Part shown: positions 23,954-32,950 of the stretch, piece after piece
Layout: every line of letters begins with the position of its first letter
How positions within the stretch are numbered: position 1 is the first letter of the stretch
DNA from: Cognatundibacterium crateris
Lineage (GTDB): Bacteria; Pseudomonadota; Gammaproteobacteria; Burkholderiales; Burkholderiaceae_D
Reading direction: 5' to 3'
Length of the DNA stretch: 64,000 nt
Assembly (NCBI RefSeq): GCF_010078235.1
Contig: NZ_JAABOS010000005.1
Location: forward strand, 137,675 to 201,674
Notes under the pieces: model-generated
Database searches by the model: none
Told to the model about the DNA's origin: nothing
What the model saw: the letters and a program-made list of their open reading frames with translations, nothing else
Made by a program: the position numbers and the translations under genes

Positions 23954-26731
23954 ATGAGTCAGGAAAATACAAATAAGACCAGGGATGACTTCACTGCGAT
24001 GCTCAATATCGGAACAGATGGCATGTTCGATAGTATGAGCAGTCTGCGCTTGAGTGCCAATGAAGCCAGAATGCTTGCGACTATCAGTCCGCAGCTGGCA
24101 CAGATACGCGCACAGTTTGATCAGGCCTTACGCGAACATATCGCAGATACCCCTTTCTTGTCTTATGGCTTACCTGACAGCTTACAGCAGCGCATACATC
24201 AGCGTCAGCGTAGTTACTTTGCACTGTTATTGCAATCCAGGTCGGATAGCAGCTTTCTGGTGGACCGCAGCAAAATAGAGTTTGCCCATCAACAAATGGG
24301 ACTGAACCGCGACTGGTATTTTTCTGCTTACAGAAAATATCTGGGAGCGGTATGGGCTGATCTGCAGGATATCAAAGCGGATTACCAGCTCTCCTTCAGT
24401 GGCATGATGCTGCTGGTGTTTAAACTATGCATGTTTGACCTCGGGCTGGCGCTGGAAGTCTATTCTGAAGTCGAGAAAAAGCGTTTTTTCGAAACCTATA
24501 TCGCCGATATGCAGGTCCCGCCACCTATGCTGGCAGAAACCCGCCAGGCTGGTTTGATGGATCATTCCAAACGTAAAAAGCTCGATACGCTGCTACAGTC
24601 TTCGATAGATCATTCACCGCAGATAACCGGGCATTTGAGCGTCTGCTATCTGGGGCTGGATCAATATGAGCAAGTCGCTGAAAGCTATGGTTTTGAAGCC
24701 TCAAGACTGGTGTTGCAAACCATAGAAATGCGTTTGCGTGCTGAACTGCACGATCATGATGTGATCACCCATCTTGGGGCTGGCGAGTACATGCTGATTT
24801 TGCCTGGCCATGCTGACTCTGTCGAAGTGCTGGCACTCTGCCAGCGCGTCATGAACACTTTTACGCAAGCGATTTCCCTGATCGACCAGAAACTGAATAT
24901 GTCTTGTTGCATAGGCATAGCCATGTATCCGGACGATGGGCAATTGGCAGAGGATATTTCCAGATGCGCTGAAGTCGCATTTCGCAGAGCGCGCGAATGC
25001 GGGCATGGCAGTCTGCGTTTTTATTCATCGGCCCTGAATGGCACTGTGGATGAACAGATAGCGCTGGCCTCAGATTTGCGCTTAGCGATACAGGACAATC
25101 AGCTGCAATTGTTTTATCAGCCCAAGGCGGATCTGCGCCACGGCAAAATCACTGGTTGCGAGGCTTTACTTCGCTGGCAGCATCCAACACGGGGTGAAAT
25201 ATCACCGGCAAAATTTGTGCCGATTGCAGAGCAATCTGATCTAATCATCGTGCTGGGCTACTGGGTGATACGACGTGCCTGTGAAGATATACAGCGTCTG
25301 CTGGCGCAACAGCTGGCGCTGCCGGTCGTGGCGATTAATGTTTCGCCACGCCAGTTGAAGGAGGTGGATTTTCCGGAACGTATGCTGGCTATCATGAATG
25401 AGTACGGCGTGACAGCAGCACAATTGTCGCTAGAGGTAACGGAGAGTGTGCTGATAGGCTGCGATGAGGAATTTGATGCCTTATTTTTCCGACTGAAAAA
25501 CCTGGGCTTCAGCCTGTCGCTGGATGATTTTGGAACGGGTTATTCTGCACTCGGTTATCTGAAGCGTTTTTCATTTGATTATGTCAAAATTGATCAGTCT
25601 TTTGTCAGGGAATTGCCTGGGCATCTGAGCGATGCCTCGATCTCTAAAGCTATTATCTCGATGGCGCATAGCATGGGGATGGAGGTGATTGCTGAGGGCG
25701 TAGAGACGGAAGCGCAATGTAAGTTTTTTTCAGATAATTTATGCGAACAAGTACAAGGCTATTTCTATGCACGTCCTATGCCATTTGCGCAGTTACTGGA
25801 TTTCATACGTCAGGATATCAGTCTGAATCCACATGTATTACAGGCCACACGGCCAGAGCGTACTTTACTGCTGGTAGATGATGAACCCAATATTTTGTCT
25901 GCACTTAAACGCTTGCTGCGTAAAGATGGCTATCGCATCTTGACAGGCAACAGCGCGAGTGAAGGCTTAGAGATACTGGCCAGTGAAAATGTTGATGTCA
26001 TTATGTCGGATCAGCGCATGCCTGCTATGTCAGGTGTCGAATTTTTGCGTCAGGCCAAGGCCTTGTATCCGGATACAGTCAGGATCATCTTATCCGGCTA
26101 CTCCGAACTGCAATACATTACTGATGCGATCAACGAAGGTGCGATCTATAAGTTTCTGACCAAACCCTGGGATGATGAGCAAATACGGAAAAATATCAGT
26201 GATGCATTTCAGTTTAAGGAAATTCTCAATGAGAACCGCAGATTGAATGTGGAGATACAAAGCAGTAACCGGGAACTGGTGAAAACCAATCGCCAGCTAT
26301 CAGACATTTTGAAACAGAAGCAGAATCAGATACAAAGAGATGAAGTCAGCATTGGTGTGATCCGCGAAATTCTGCATCAGATACCATTTCCCCTGATCGG
26401 GATTGATGATGAAGACCGCATCGCTTTTTGCAATCTGCAGGCGGAAGAGTTATTGCCCGGCGCTGCAGTGAATCTGGATAATGAGCTGCACCAGGTATTT
26501 CCTGAGCTGGCGCAGCGTTTAAACAGTGCTGATCAACAGGGCTTGATTTCTGTGCAGATCAGCGGGAAAACTTACCATGTCGATTGCCGCGCAATGGGAA
26601 AACACTCTGCCTCGAATGGACGTATTATTATTTTTCTTCCGGTGGCAGGAATGAGTGAAGCGGGGAGTCAGGGAACTACGTACTCTCGCGCAGAGTCTGG
26701 CGCGAAACATGATGCAATAGTGGGAAAATAA
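23954..26731 (+). CDS. Globin-coupled GGDEF(degenerate)-EAL-receiver-PAS protein
   Basis: A 925-residue cyclic-di-GMP protein. An N-terminal globin-coupled sensor spans residues 25-185, with a candidate proximal haem His112 in FAHQQMGLNRDWYFSAYR. The GGDEF domain (205-360) has GAGEY at 275-279 in place of GG(D/E)EF, so it is probably inactive. The EAL domain (365-620) keeps the catalytic signatures: Glu403 in CEALLRW, NVSPRQ, LEVTES, DDFGTGYSAL, KIDQSF and AEGVE. A receiver (636-750) has VDDEPN, phosphoacceptor Asp686 in SDQRMP, and TKPW. A coiled coil and a PAS-like tail follow. It is a likely phosphodiesterase gated by a gas ligand and by phosphorylation. Start ATG 23954; GTG 23945 is possible. 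Confidence 0.92.
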   Translation: MSQENTNKTRDDFTAMLNIGTDGMFDSMSSLRLSANEARMLATISPQLAQIRAQFDQALREHIADTPFLSYGLPDSLQQRIHQRQRSYFALLLQSRSDSSFLVDRSKIEFAHQQMGLNRDWYFSAYRKYLGAVWADLQDIKADYQLSFSGMMLLVFKLCMFDLGLALEVYSEVEKKRFFETYIADMQVPPPMLAETRQAGLMDHSKRKKLDTLLQSSIDHSPQITGHLSVCYLGLDQYEQVAESYGFEASRLVLQTIEMRLRAELHDHDVITHLGAGEYMLILPGHADSVEVLALCQRVMNTFTQAISLIDQKLNMSCCIGIAMYPDDGQLAEDISRCAEVAFRRARECGHGSLRFYSSALNGTVDEQIALASDLRLAIQDNQLQLFYQPKADLRHGKITGCEALLRWQHPTRGEISPAKFVPIAEQSDLIIVLGYWVIRRACEDIQRLLAQQLALPVVAINVSPRQLKEVDFPERMLAIMNEYGVTAAQLSLEVTESVLIGCDEEFDALFFRLKNLGFSLSLDDFGTGYSALGYLKRFSFDYVKIDQSFVRELPGHLSDASISKAIISMAHSMGMEVIAEGVETEAQCKFFSDNLCEQVQGYFYARPMPFAQLLDFIRQDISLNPHVLQATRPERTLLLVDDEPNILSALKRLLRKDGYRILTGNSASEGLEILASENVDVIMSDQRMPAMSGVEFLRQAKALYPDTVRIILSGYSELQYITDAINEGAIYKFLTKPWDDEQIRKNISDAFQFKEILNENRRLNVEIQSSNRELVKTNRQLSDILKQKQNQIQRDEVSIGVIREILHQIPFPLIGIDDEDRIAFCNLQAEELLPGAAVNLDNELHQVFPELAQRLNSADQQGLISVQISGKTYHVDCRAMGKHSASNGRIIIFLPVAGMSEAGSQGTTYSRAESGAKHDAIVGK

Positions 26732-26764
26732 CGGAAAAAATAGCGGGAATATCAGAGGTTCTAT

Positions 26765-27607
26765 ATGCGTTCCATATCTGCAGAACAGCTTGTACGTGCG
26801 CTGGAGGAACTGCCCTCCTTGCCACAGGTATTGTCTGAATTGATCGAGGCAATCGAGCATGATAATGTGGATCAGCGCTCCATCATCATGCGGATAGCCC
26901 AGGATCAGGCCTTAACTTCTAAAACTTTGCGTCTCGCAAATTCTTCTTTTTATGGCTTGTCATATCGGGTCAATTCGCTGTCTGACGCTGTCTCTATCCT
27001 CGGTTTTCGCAGTTTGCGCACACTGGTGACCAGCACTGCAATCGCCAATCTGTTACACCGCTTTGTGTTGGAGCGGAATGACGTGGACTATTTTCTCGAG
27101 CATTCTATTTCGGTCGCGATTTTTGCCAAATTGCTGGCCGCGCACATCTGTGCCAATCAGGAGCAAGCTTTTACCACCGGGCTGATCCATGACCTGGGTA
27201 AGTTAGCGTTGGTGACAAAATTCCCTGGCGAATATGCTGCGGTCAAGCGCTATCAGAAAGAGCAGGCCTGTGCGCGCTATGAGGCTGAAAATGCAGTGCT
27301 ATCTATGAGCCATGCATCGATAGGGGCAATGCTTGCGCGCAGATGGCGCTTTCCGCTCGAGATGCAGCAGGCGGTCAGTGCGCACCATGATCCGATGACG
27401 GCAGAAACCAGTGAATTGTCGATGTTGATTACGGTTGCGAATATTTTTGCCAAAGTGCATGCGAGCGATGAGGACCGCATGCGTTTGCTGCGTGAATCCA
27501 GTTATGCATGGCAGCGTCTGGAATTGAATGAAGAATTGTGTCTAAGGATTTTTGCGACGGAGAGGCAGCAATATGCCGAAATCAGCCAGATTTTACTCAG
27601 TCACTGA
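26765..27607 (+). CDS. HDOD domain protein
   Basis: The 280-residue product is a single HDOD domain (near residues 12-210), shown by ELPSLPQVLSELIEAI, SKTLRLANSSFYGL, the helix with AVSILGFRSLRTLV, and the HDLGKLALVTKFP segment. The family is related to HD phosphohydrolases and usually acts as a signalling adaptor, without cyclic-di-GMP hydrolysis. Here the HD pair (IHDLGK) is present. It lies 33 bp after the globin-EAL gene and 87 bp before the receiver/HD-GYP gene, so co-expression is likely. Confidence 0.9.
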   Translation: MRSISAEQLVRALEELPSLPQVLSELIEAIEHDNVDQRSIIMRIAQDQALTSKTLRLANSSFYGLSYRVNSLSDAVSILGFRSLRTLVTSTAIANLLHRFVLERNDVDYFLEHSISVAIFAKLLAAHICANQEQAFTTGLIHDLGKLALVTKFPGEYAAVKRYQKEQACARYEAENAVLSMSHASIGAMLARRWRFPLEMQQAVSAHHDPMTAETSELSMLITVANIFAKVHASDEDRMRLLRESSYAWQRLELNEELCLRIFATERQQYAEISQILLSH

Positions 27608-27694
27608 TCGTACTGGCTTAGGCGGAAGAGCAGGCTGAACGCTAGTGTTTTAACGCAGCACCACCAACCACTTAGCCCATTTGGGAAAGCAGGC

Positions 27695-29023
27695 ATGATG
27701 AATACAGAATTGCATGCTGAGCCGCAGACCGAACGTGTCTACCGCATATTATGCGTGGACGATGAGCCGAATATCTTGTCATCGTTGCGCCGTTTGTTCC
27801 GTGGTAAAGGATATCAGGTACTGATCGCTAATGGCGGCCAGGAAGGACTGGCTACGCTGGAAACAGAAACGGTTGATCTGGTCATTTCAGATATGCGTAT
27901 GCCGGTGATGGATGGTGCAGTTTTCCTCGAACATGTCAGGGCACGCTGGCCAGATACCATACGCCTGCTGCTGACCGGCTATGCTGACATACAATCGATC
28001 ATTGATGCGATTAACCGAGGCGAAATTTATCGCTACATCACCAAGCCCTGGGACGATAACGATATCGTCCTGATCGTGCGGCAGGCGCTGGAACGCAAAG
28101 CGCTGGAGCAGGAAAAACTCAGACTGGAAGAGCTGACCTTAAGGCAGAACGAGGAATTAAAAACACTCAATGCCAGTCTGGAAATCAAAGTCGAAGAGCG
28201 CACAGCCGATCTCAGAAAAGCGCACGAATCACTGCTGACCGCAAATGACAAACTCAAGGACAGTTTTCTGACCTCGATCAAGGTGTTTTCCAGCGTGATC
28301 GAAATGCGCGGCGGGAAGTTGATGGGGCACTCGCGTCGGGTGGCTGATCTGGCGCGCAAGATCGCGCGGCGCATGGGGCTGGAAAGCAAAGATACGCAAG
28401 AGATTTTTGTCGCTGCCTTGTTGGCAGATATAGGCAAAATCGGATTTTCTGACGAATTGCTGGAGACGCCGTTGAATCAGATGAATGGTGATCAGCTTGG
28501 TCAGTTTCACAAACACACCCTGCGCGCCGAGCAGTTACTGATGCCGCTGCAGGATTTGCAGGGCGCGGCGCGCATTATCCGCTTCCAGCATGAGCGTTTC
28601 GACGGTCGAGGTTTTCCGGATGCGATCGCGGGAGACCAGATTCCGCTGGGTTCCAGGATACTGGCGCTGGCTGGCGATTATGACAGTTTGCAAATAGGCT
28701 GCCTGGTCCCAAAACGTGTGCATCCGGATGATGCCCTGCCGCTCATCGTGCGTGGTGCCGGTAACCGTTATGATCCCAAGGTGGTTGAAGCTTTTCAACA
28801 AGTCATGGGTAACGTCAGCGAAGAACCGCACGACAAAGAAGTCATGGTGCCGCAGTTAGTGCCTGGCATGGTGTTGTCGGCAGATGTGGTATCCAAAGAA
28901 GGCATGTTATTGCTACCCGCCGACTTTGTGCTGGATGAAGGCGTGATAGAAAAGCTCAGGCTTTTCAGTGAACCTGTACATGGCCGGATGTTTGTGCGTA
29001 TCTATACCAACAGGAGGAAATGA
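27695..29023 (+). CDS. Receiver-degenerate HD-GYP response regulator
   Basis: The 442-residue product begins with a receiver (residues 16-135; VDDEPN, phosphoacceptor Asp in ISDMRMP, TKPW). A long coiled coil follows (135-195), then an RpfG-like HD-GYP domain (about 195-370). The signature HD pair is lost: LLADIGKI has Ala244 where the family has His. The GYP motif reads GFP in HERFDGRGFP. Cyclic-di-GMP hydrolysis is therefore doubtful. Its layout recalls HnoD, a degenerate HD-GYP protein that modulates an EAL partner in the Shewanella nitric-oxide network (known biology; the analogy is inference). Its stop lies within the start region of the next receiver gene. Confidence 0.92.
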   Translation: MMNTELHAEPQTERVYRILCVDDEPNILSSLRRLFRGKGYQVLIANGGQEGLATLETETVDLVISDMRMPVMDGAVFLEHVRARWPDTIRLLLTGYADIQSIIDAINRGEIYRYITKPWDDNDIVLIVRQALERKALEQEKLRLEELTLRQNEELKTLNASLEIKVEERTADLRKAHESLLTANDKLKDSFLTSIKVFSSVIEMRGGKLMGHSRRVADLARKIARRMGLESKDTQEIFVAALLADIGKIGFSDELLETPLNQMNGDQLGQFHKHTLRAEQLLMPLQDLQGAARIIRFQHERFDGRGFPDAIAGDQIPLGSRILALAGDYDSLQIGCLVPKRVHPDDALPLIVRGAGNRYDPKVVEAFQQVMGNVSEEPHDKEVMVPQLVPGMVLSADVVSKEGMLLLPADFVLDEGVIEKLRLFSEPVHGRMFVRIYTNRRK

Positions 29024-29553
29024 TGCGACGAATTCTTTTACTGGATGATGAACAAAATGTGCTCTCAGCCTTAAAGCGCAGTTTCAGAAGCATCGCAGGC
29101 AGCGATCAGCTCAGGATAGATACCTACAATGTGCCGGAGCAAGCATTGGCGCATTTGCAGGATACGGCTTACGATTTTATTATCTCTGATTATCACATGC
29201 CATCCATGAATGGCATTGCTTTCCTGGCTCTGGCCAAGGGGATACAGCCAGATGCGGTGCGCATGATGTTGAGCGCGTCTGCTGAGTTCAAAACCATACT
29301 CGGTGCGATCAATGAGGCAGAAGCGTTTCGCTATATCGCCAAGCCCTGGACACAGGAAGAGTTGACGGATACCTATCAGGCCGCTTTGCAAAAGCGCGAT
29401 CAGATACTCGAAGACCGGCGGCTGGCCGATGAGTTACGCGTGCAGCGCGGTCAGCTATCACCGCAGGAAGAGGCACTGCGCAGGCTGGAAGAGAGTGAAC
29501 CAGGTATCACCAAAGTGAAGTGGGGCGCTGATGGCTCGGTCATGCTGGAATAA
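29023..29553 (+). CDS. Response regulator, stand-alone receiver with C-terminal tail
   Basis: The 176-residue product is a receiver domain (residues 2-122; LDDEQN, phosphoacceptor Asp in ISDYHMP, AKPW) followed by a helical tail and a short beta-like end (GITKVKWGADGSVMLE). No DNA-binding or enzymatic output domain is visible, so it may act by protein contact or as a phosphate sink. The start is ATG 29023 rather than 29020, because AGGAGG at 29012-29017 sits at the proper distance. It is translationally coupled to the upstream gene. Its receiver resembles the other two of the cluster (shared KPW end), suggesting duplication. Confidence 0.9.
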   Translation: MRRILLLDDEQNVLSALKRSFRSIAGSDQLRIDTYNVPEQALAHLQDTAYDFIISDYHMPSMNGIAFLALAKGIQPDAVRMMLSASAEFKTILGAINEAEAFRYIAKPWTQEELTDTYQAALQKRDQILEDRRLADELRVQRGQLSPQEEALRRLEESEPGITKVKWGADGSVMLE

Positions 29554-29826
29554 GTCGTAGAGCTTGCGTAAAACCACCCCGGCGGCGTGGCCTCGCTTGG
29601 GGTAACTGGGCGTAAGTCCTGAATAAAATGATACTTGTCTTGATAGATTCTTTGCTGCTGTTGGGCAGGTGGACACTGCGCGACTGGCTTTGTAATGGTT
29701 TGAAACAGGCTTGGTCTGGTAAAATGCCGCCTTTCTGTCCTGTTCTGTAGCCGGTTGTCTGATCTCAGTATCGTCACTGCGATATCTTCCGCTTCACAGT
29801 ATGACCTCTTTTTACTGAAACTCTGT
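29554..29826. other. Gap of about 270 bp upstream of trmB
   Basis: Follows the signalling operon and precedes trmB. It has no convincing terminator or open reading frame. The trmB promoter is presumably near 29690-29740, but I see no clear consensus hexamers. Confidence 0.4.
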
Positions 29827-30543
29827 ATGTCCGACTCTACACCTGCTGATAACAGCAAAACGCTGTTTTATGACCCGACTGAACGTCGTATCCGTAGCTT
29901 TGTCACCCGCACTGGCCGCGTCTCTGACGCGCAGGCCCGCGCGATAGAAACCCTGGGGCCGGTCTTCTGTATTCCTTATCAAAAATCCCTGCTCGATATC
30001 GATGCGACTTTCGGTCGCCAGGCGCCGACTGTATTTGAAATCGGTTTCGGTATGGGCGAAACCAGCGCCAAGATTTCTGCCGGTATGCCAGAGAAAAATT
30101 TCATCGGCGTCGAAGTGCATACGCCGGGCGTAGGCAGCCTGCTTAAGCTGACCGATGAAATGGGCTTGAAAAATCAGCGCATCATTCAGCATGACGCAGT
30201 CGAAGTGCTGAATTACATGATCGCGCCGGAATCCCTGCACGGCGTCCATGTGTTCTTCCCTGATCCCTGGCATAAGGCACGCCACAATAAGCGCCGCCTG
30301 ATTCAGGGCCCGCTGGTACAACTGCTCGCATCGCGACTGGCACCAGGTGGCTATCTGCATTGCGCGACGGACTGGGAAGAATATGCAGTCCAGATGCTGG
30401 AAGTGCTGAGCGCTGAACCCGCTTTGGAAAATACCGCAGAGGCGTATGCGCCACGCCCTGAGTATCGCCCTGTGACGAAATTCGAAAACCGCGGCCTGCG
30501 TCTGGGTCATGGCGTGTGGGATCTGGTGTTCCGCAAAAAATAA
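29827..30543 (+). CDS. trmB: tRNA (guanine-N7-)-methyltransferase
   Basis: Methylates G46 of tRNA using S-adenosylmethionine. The 238-residue product has the SAM-binding motif FEIGFGMGE near residue 65 and the family signature [15 protein letters not shown] near 145-160. The start is taken at ATG 29827 ([10 protein letters not shown]); the upstream frame from 29755 lacks conservation. It is followed by a strong terminator. Confidence 0.95.
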   Translation: MSDSTPADNSKTLFYDPTERRIRSFVTRTGRVSDAQARAIETLGPVFCIPYQKSLLDIDATFGRQAPTVFEIGFGMGETSAKISAGMPEKNFIGVEVHTPGVGSLLKLTDEMGLKNQRIIQHDAVEVLNYMIAPESLHGVHVFFPDPWHKARHNKRRLIQGPLVQLLASRLAPGGYLHCATDWEEYAVQMLEVLSAEPALENTAEAYAPRPEYRPVTKFENRGLRLGHGVWDLVFRKK

Positions 30544-30611
30544 GGCGGCGAGCCACAGTGCCAGCCGTGCTTAATGCGCAGCGCACTGTATCAAACTGCT
30601 CACTCGTAAAA

Positions 30612-30639
30612 AAAGCAGCCGTGTGGCTGCTTTTTTTTT
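30612..30639 (+). terminator. Terminator after trmB
   Basis: AAAGCAGCC (30612-30620) pairs with GGCTGCTTT (30625-30633) around a GTGT loop, followed by T to 30639. A-rich sequence on the left may let it serve the convergent hydratase gene too. Confidence 0.9.
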
Positions 30640-30644
30640 GCTCG

Positions 30645-31442
30645 TCAATCCTGTGTGAACTGCAATTGCATCTCCCCTAGCTTGCCGAAGCGGATTGATA
30701 GCGGCACATGTAGTGGCACGTCTGGGCTGCCGGCATAAGAGCCGGTGATTACAAACTGGCCTTGGCGCAAACCCATGCCCTGACTGCGCAGGAATTCAGC
30801 CAGCCAGTACAGCGGCTGACGCGGGAACCCGGCCGGATGTTCGCCGCGTAATTGCTGTATGGTTTTTGTTTGCGTCTGAATTTCGATATCCAGACAGGAA
30901 GGCTCATTGCCCAGGTAATCCGCGGGTAGCGATGGTCCAAGCACGCAACCCTGATTGTACAAACCGTCCGCCAGATGCTCGGTGTATTCGGCTGTCTCTG
31001 GTGCCAGATAACGGCTGCCTATCAATTCCAGCGCGATATGACAGGCTGAGACTGCCTGATCGACGTCCTGCATACCATACGCAGCCTCACGCGGTGGTAA
31101 ATCCTGGCCCAGTACAAAAGCCAGCTCAGGTTCTATGCGCGCCATCCCATGCAGAGGCTGCAGACTGACGCTACTTTCGCTTTTGTATACCCGGCTGGCA
31201 AAGATGGGCGCCAGTACCACGCGTCCATCGCTGGGGATACCGCATTTCCAACCTGCTATGGTTTCCCCTAACAAGGATGGAACCAGCGCCTGTATTTGCA
31301 AAGCGTCTTCTATGCTGCCAGGGCGCAAGGAGAGTGGCAGCCGCTCACCGCGTTGCTGCTGCGTGTGACGCTGCGCTAATTCGGCTGCAGCCTGTTGTTG
31401 CGTGGAGGTACTTAAGGAGGTGCCTGAGGATGTGCTGGTCAT
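30645..31442 (-). CDS. 2-keto-4-pentenoate hydratase family protein
   Basis: The 265-residue product belongs to the fumarylacetoacetate hydrolase superfamily, hydratase branch (MhpD-like): GWKCGIPS near residue 65, the metal-ligand region EPELAFVLGQDLP near 105, and ALELIGSRY near 140. MhpD-type enzymes hydrate 2-hydroxypenta-2,4-dienoate in aromatic meta-cleavage, but no other aromatic genes are nearby, so the substrate is open. The start ATG has AGGTAAG upstream. The N-terminus has a Ser/Thr/Gln-rich extension of about 20 residues. Confidence 0.85.
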   Translation of the reverse strand: MTSTSSGTSLSTSTQQQAAAELAQRHTQQQRGERLPLSLRPGSIEDALQIQALVPSLLGETIAGWKCGIPSDGRVVLAPIFASRVYKSESSVSLQPLHGMARIEPELAFVLGQDLPPREAAYGMQDVDQAVSACHIALELIGSRYLAPETAEYTEHLADGLYNQGCVLGPSLPADYLGNEPSCLDIEIQTQTKTIQQLRGEHPAGFPRQPLYWLAEFLRSQGMGLRQGQFVITGSYAGSPDVPLHVPLSIRFGKLGEMQLQFTQD

Positions 31443-31459
31443 GATCTTACCTGTCTGAG

Positions 31460-31499
31460 GATACGCTGATTCCGTATGGTCGGTGGAGATCAGCGTATC
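31460..31499. repeat. Perfect 11-bp inverted repeat upstream of the hydratase gene
   Basis: GATACGCTGAT (31460-31470) is mirrored exactly by ATCAGCGTATC (31489-31499) with 18 bp between. It lies in the 81-bp gap between the MFS transporter stop and the hydratase start. It could be the end of the sucrose-operon transcript or an operator for the hydratase gene; there is no T-run. Confidence 0.55.
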
Positions 31500-31523
31500 T
31501 TAAACCAGCTCAGCACGGATTGC

Positions 31524-32852
31524 CTAGTTAGCTTTTATTTTTACCAGTGTTACTGTGGCGGCTGCCAACAATAACAAAGCACCTGCCAGCCGGATCACGT
31601 TTTCCGGATTGCCGCCCAACAGGCTGTGATAGTACAGCGGCAGTGTGAAAATCTGAATAATCATGGGGATCACAATGAACATATTAAAGATGCCCATATA
31701 CACACCGGTTTTCGCGGCAGGTATGCAGCCCGCCAGCATGACATAGGGATTGCCCATGATGCTGGCCCAGGCCAGGCCTATGCCTATCATCGGTAACAGC
31801 AGCCAGAGTGGATCGTGAATAGCCGGTATGCTCAGCATGGCCAGGCCTGCCAGCGTCAGGCAAGTGGCATGGGTGAATTTGGGGCCGAAACGCCGTGTCA
31901 GCGGGATTAATGCAAATGCCGCGATAAAGGCGATGAAATTATAAAACGCACCAATCTGACCATTGAGCAAACCCGCATCACGAAACCCGGCAGAGCTGGG
32001 ATCACTGGTGTCGAACAAGGTACGTGCCAGTGATAACACGATGTATTGCCAGTAGCAGAACATGCCATACCACTGAAACAGCTTCATCACAGCCAGCTGG
32101 CGCATGGTCAGGGGCATTTCTTTGAACGCATTCAGTATGTCTTTGAGCGTGGTTTTCCAGCCAGCCGGTTCAGCCTGGATTGCCTTAATTTCTTCTGCAG
32201 TCAGCGGAATTTCCGGTGTGGTCTTCAAGGTCCATAAGATAGAGGCCAGCGAAAAGAAGGCACCTATCATAAATGCAGCGATCACGATGTGCGGGATATG
32301 CTGGGCGTTCACCGCATCCTTGTTCATCCCTAGCCAGACCAACAGAGACGGCGTCAGATAAGCCAGCGTCTGGCCCAGCCCGGTAAATGCGCTTTGGGTC
32401 AGAAAGCCCAGTGTATGCTGGCTGCGGTCCAGCTTGTCACTGACAAACGCGCGGTAAGGCTCCATCGTTACATTATTCGCCGCATCCAATATCCACAGCA
32501 GGCTGGCTGCCATCCATAACACCGGGCTATAAGGCATCGCCAGCAAACCCAGGCTGCACAATATGGCACCGATCAGAAAATACGGTGTACGGCGCCCCCA
32601 GCGGCTGATGGTGCGATCACTCATGGCACCTATCACCGGTTGCACCAGTAAGCCGGTGACCGGCCCGGCCAGCCACAGATAGGGCAGGCTGGCTTCATCT
32701 GCGCCCAGATACGAATAAATCGGACTCATGCTGCTTTGCTGTAAACCGAAACTGAACTGGATGCCGAAGAAACCGACATTCATGTTGACGATCTGCCAGA
32801 TATTCAGCAAAGGGCGCTGTGTGCTGCTGGCGGGTGAACTCTGAGTATTCAT
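31524..32852 (-). CDS. MFS sugar transporter, probable sucrose permease
   Basis: The 442-residue inner-membrane protein has about 12 hydrophobic helices. It carries the MFS loop motif [16 protein letters not shown] near residue 70 and the [18 protein letters not shown] segment typical of plant and bacterial sucrose/maltose proton symporters (SUT/SLC45-like). The start is ATG 32852, with AGGAAAGAG upstream. Its place after fructokinase and amylosucrase on the same strand supports sucrose uptake. The GPH or maltose branch cannot be ruled out. Confidence 0.88.
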   Translation of the reverse strand: MNTQSSPASSTQRPLLNIWQIVNMNVGFFGIQFSFGLQQSSMSPIYSYLGADEASLPYLWLAGPVTGLLVQPVIGAMSDRTISRWGRRTPYFLIGAILCSLGLLAMPYSPVLWMAASLLWILDAANNVTMEPYRAFVSDKLDRSQHTLGFLTQSAFTGLGQTLAYLTPSLLVWLGMNKDAVNAQHIPHIVIAAFMIGAFFSLASILWTLKTTPEIPLTAEEIKAIQAEPAGWKTTLKDILNAFKEMPLTMRQLAVMKLFQWYGMFCYWQYIVLSLARTLFDTSDPSSAGFRDAGLLNGQIGAFYNFIAFIAAFALIPLTRRFGPKFTHATCLTLAGLAMLSIPAIHDPLWLLLPMIGIGLAWASIMGNPYVMLAGCIPAAKTGVYMGIFNMFIVIPMIIQIFTLPLYYHSLLGGNPENVIRLAGALLLLAAATVTLVKIKAN

Positions 32853-32950
32853 ACTCTTTCCTGTCTCTTGAGGATAAGTGTCTGCTGCGCTTTGTGTTAT
32901 GCGTGTTGCGCGTATTGTGTATTTTGTGCGTCCTGAGTATTCACGGCAGC

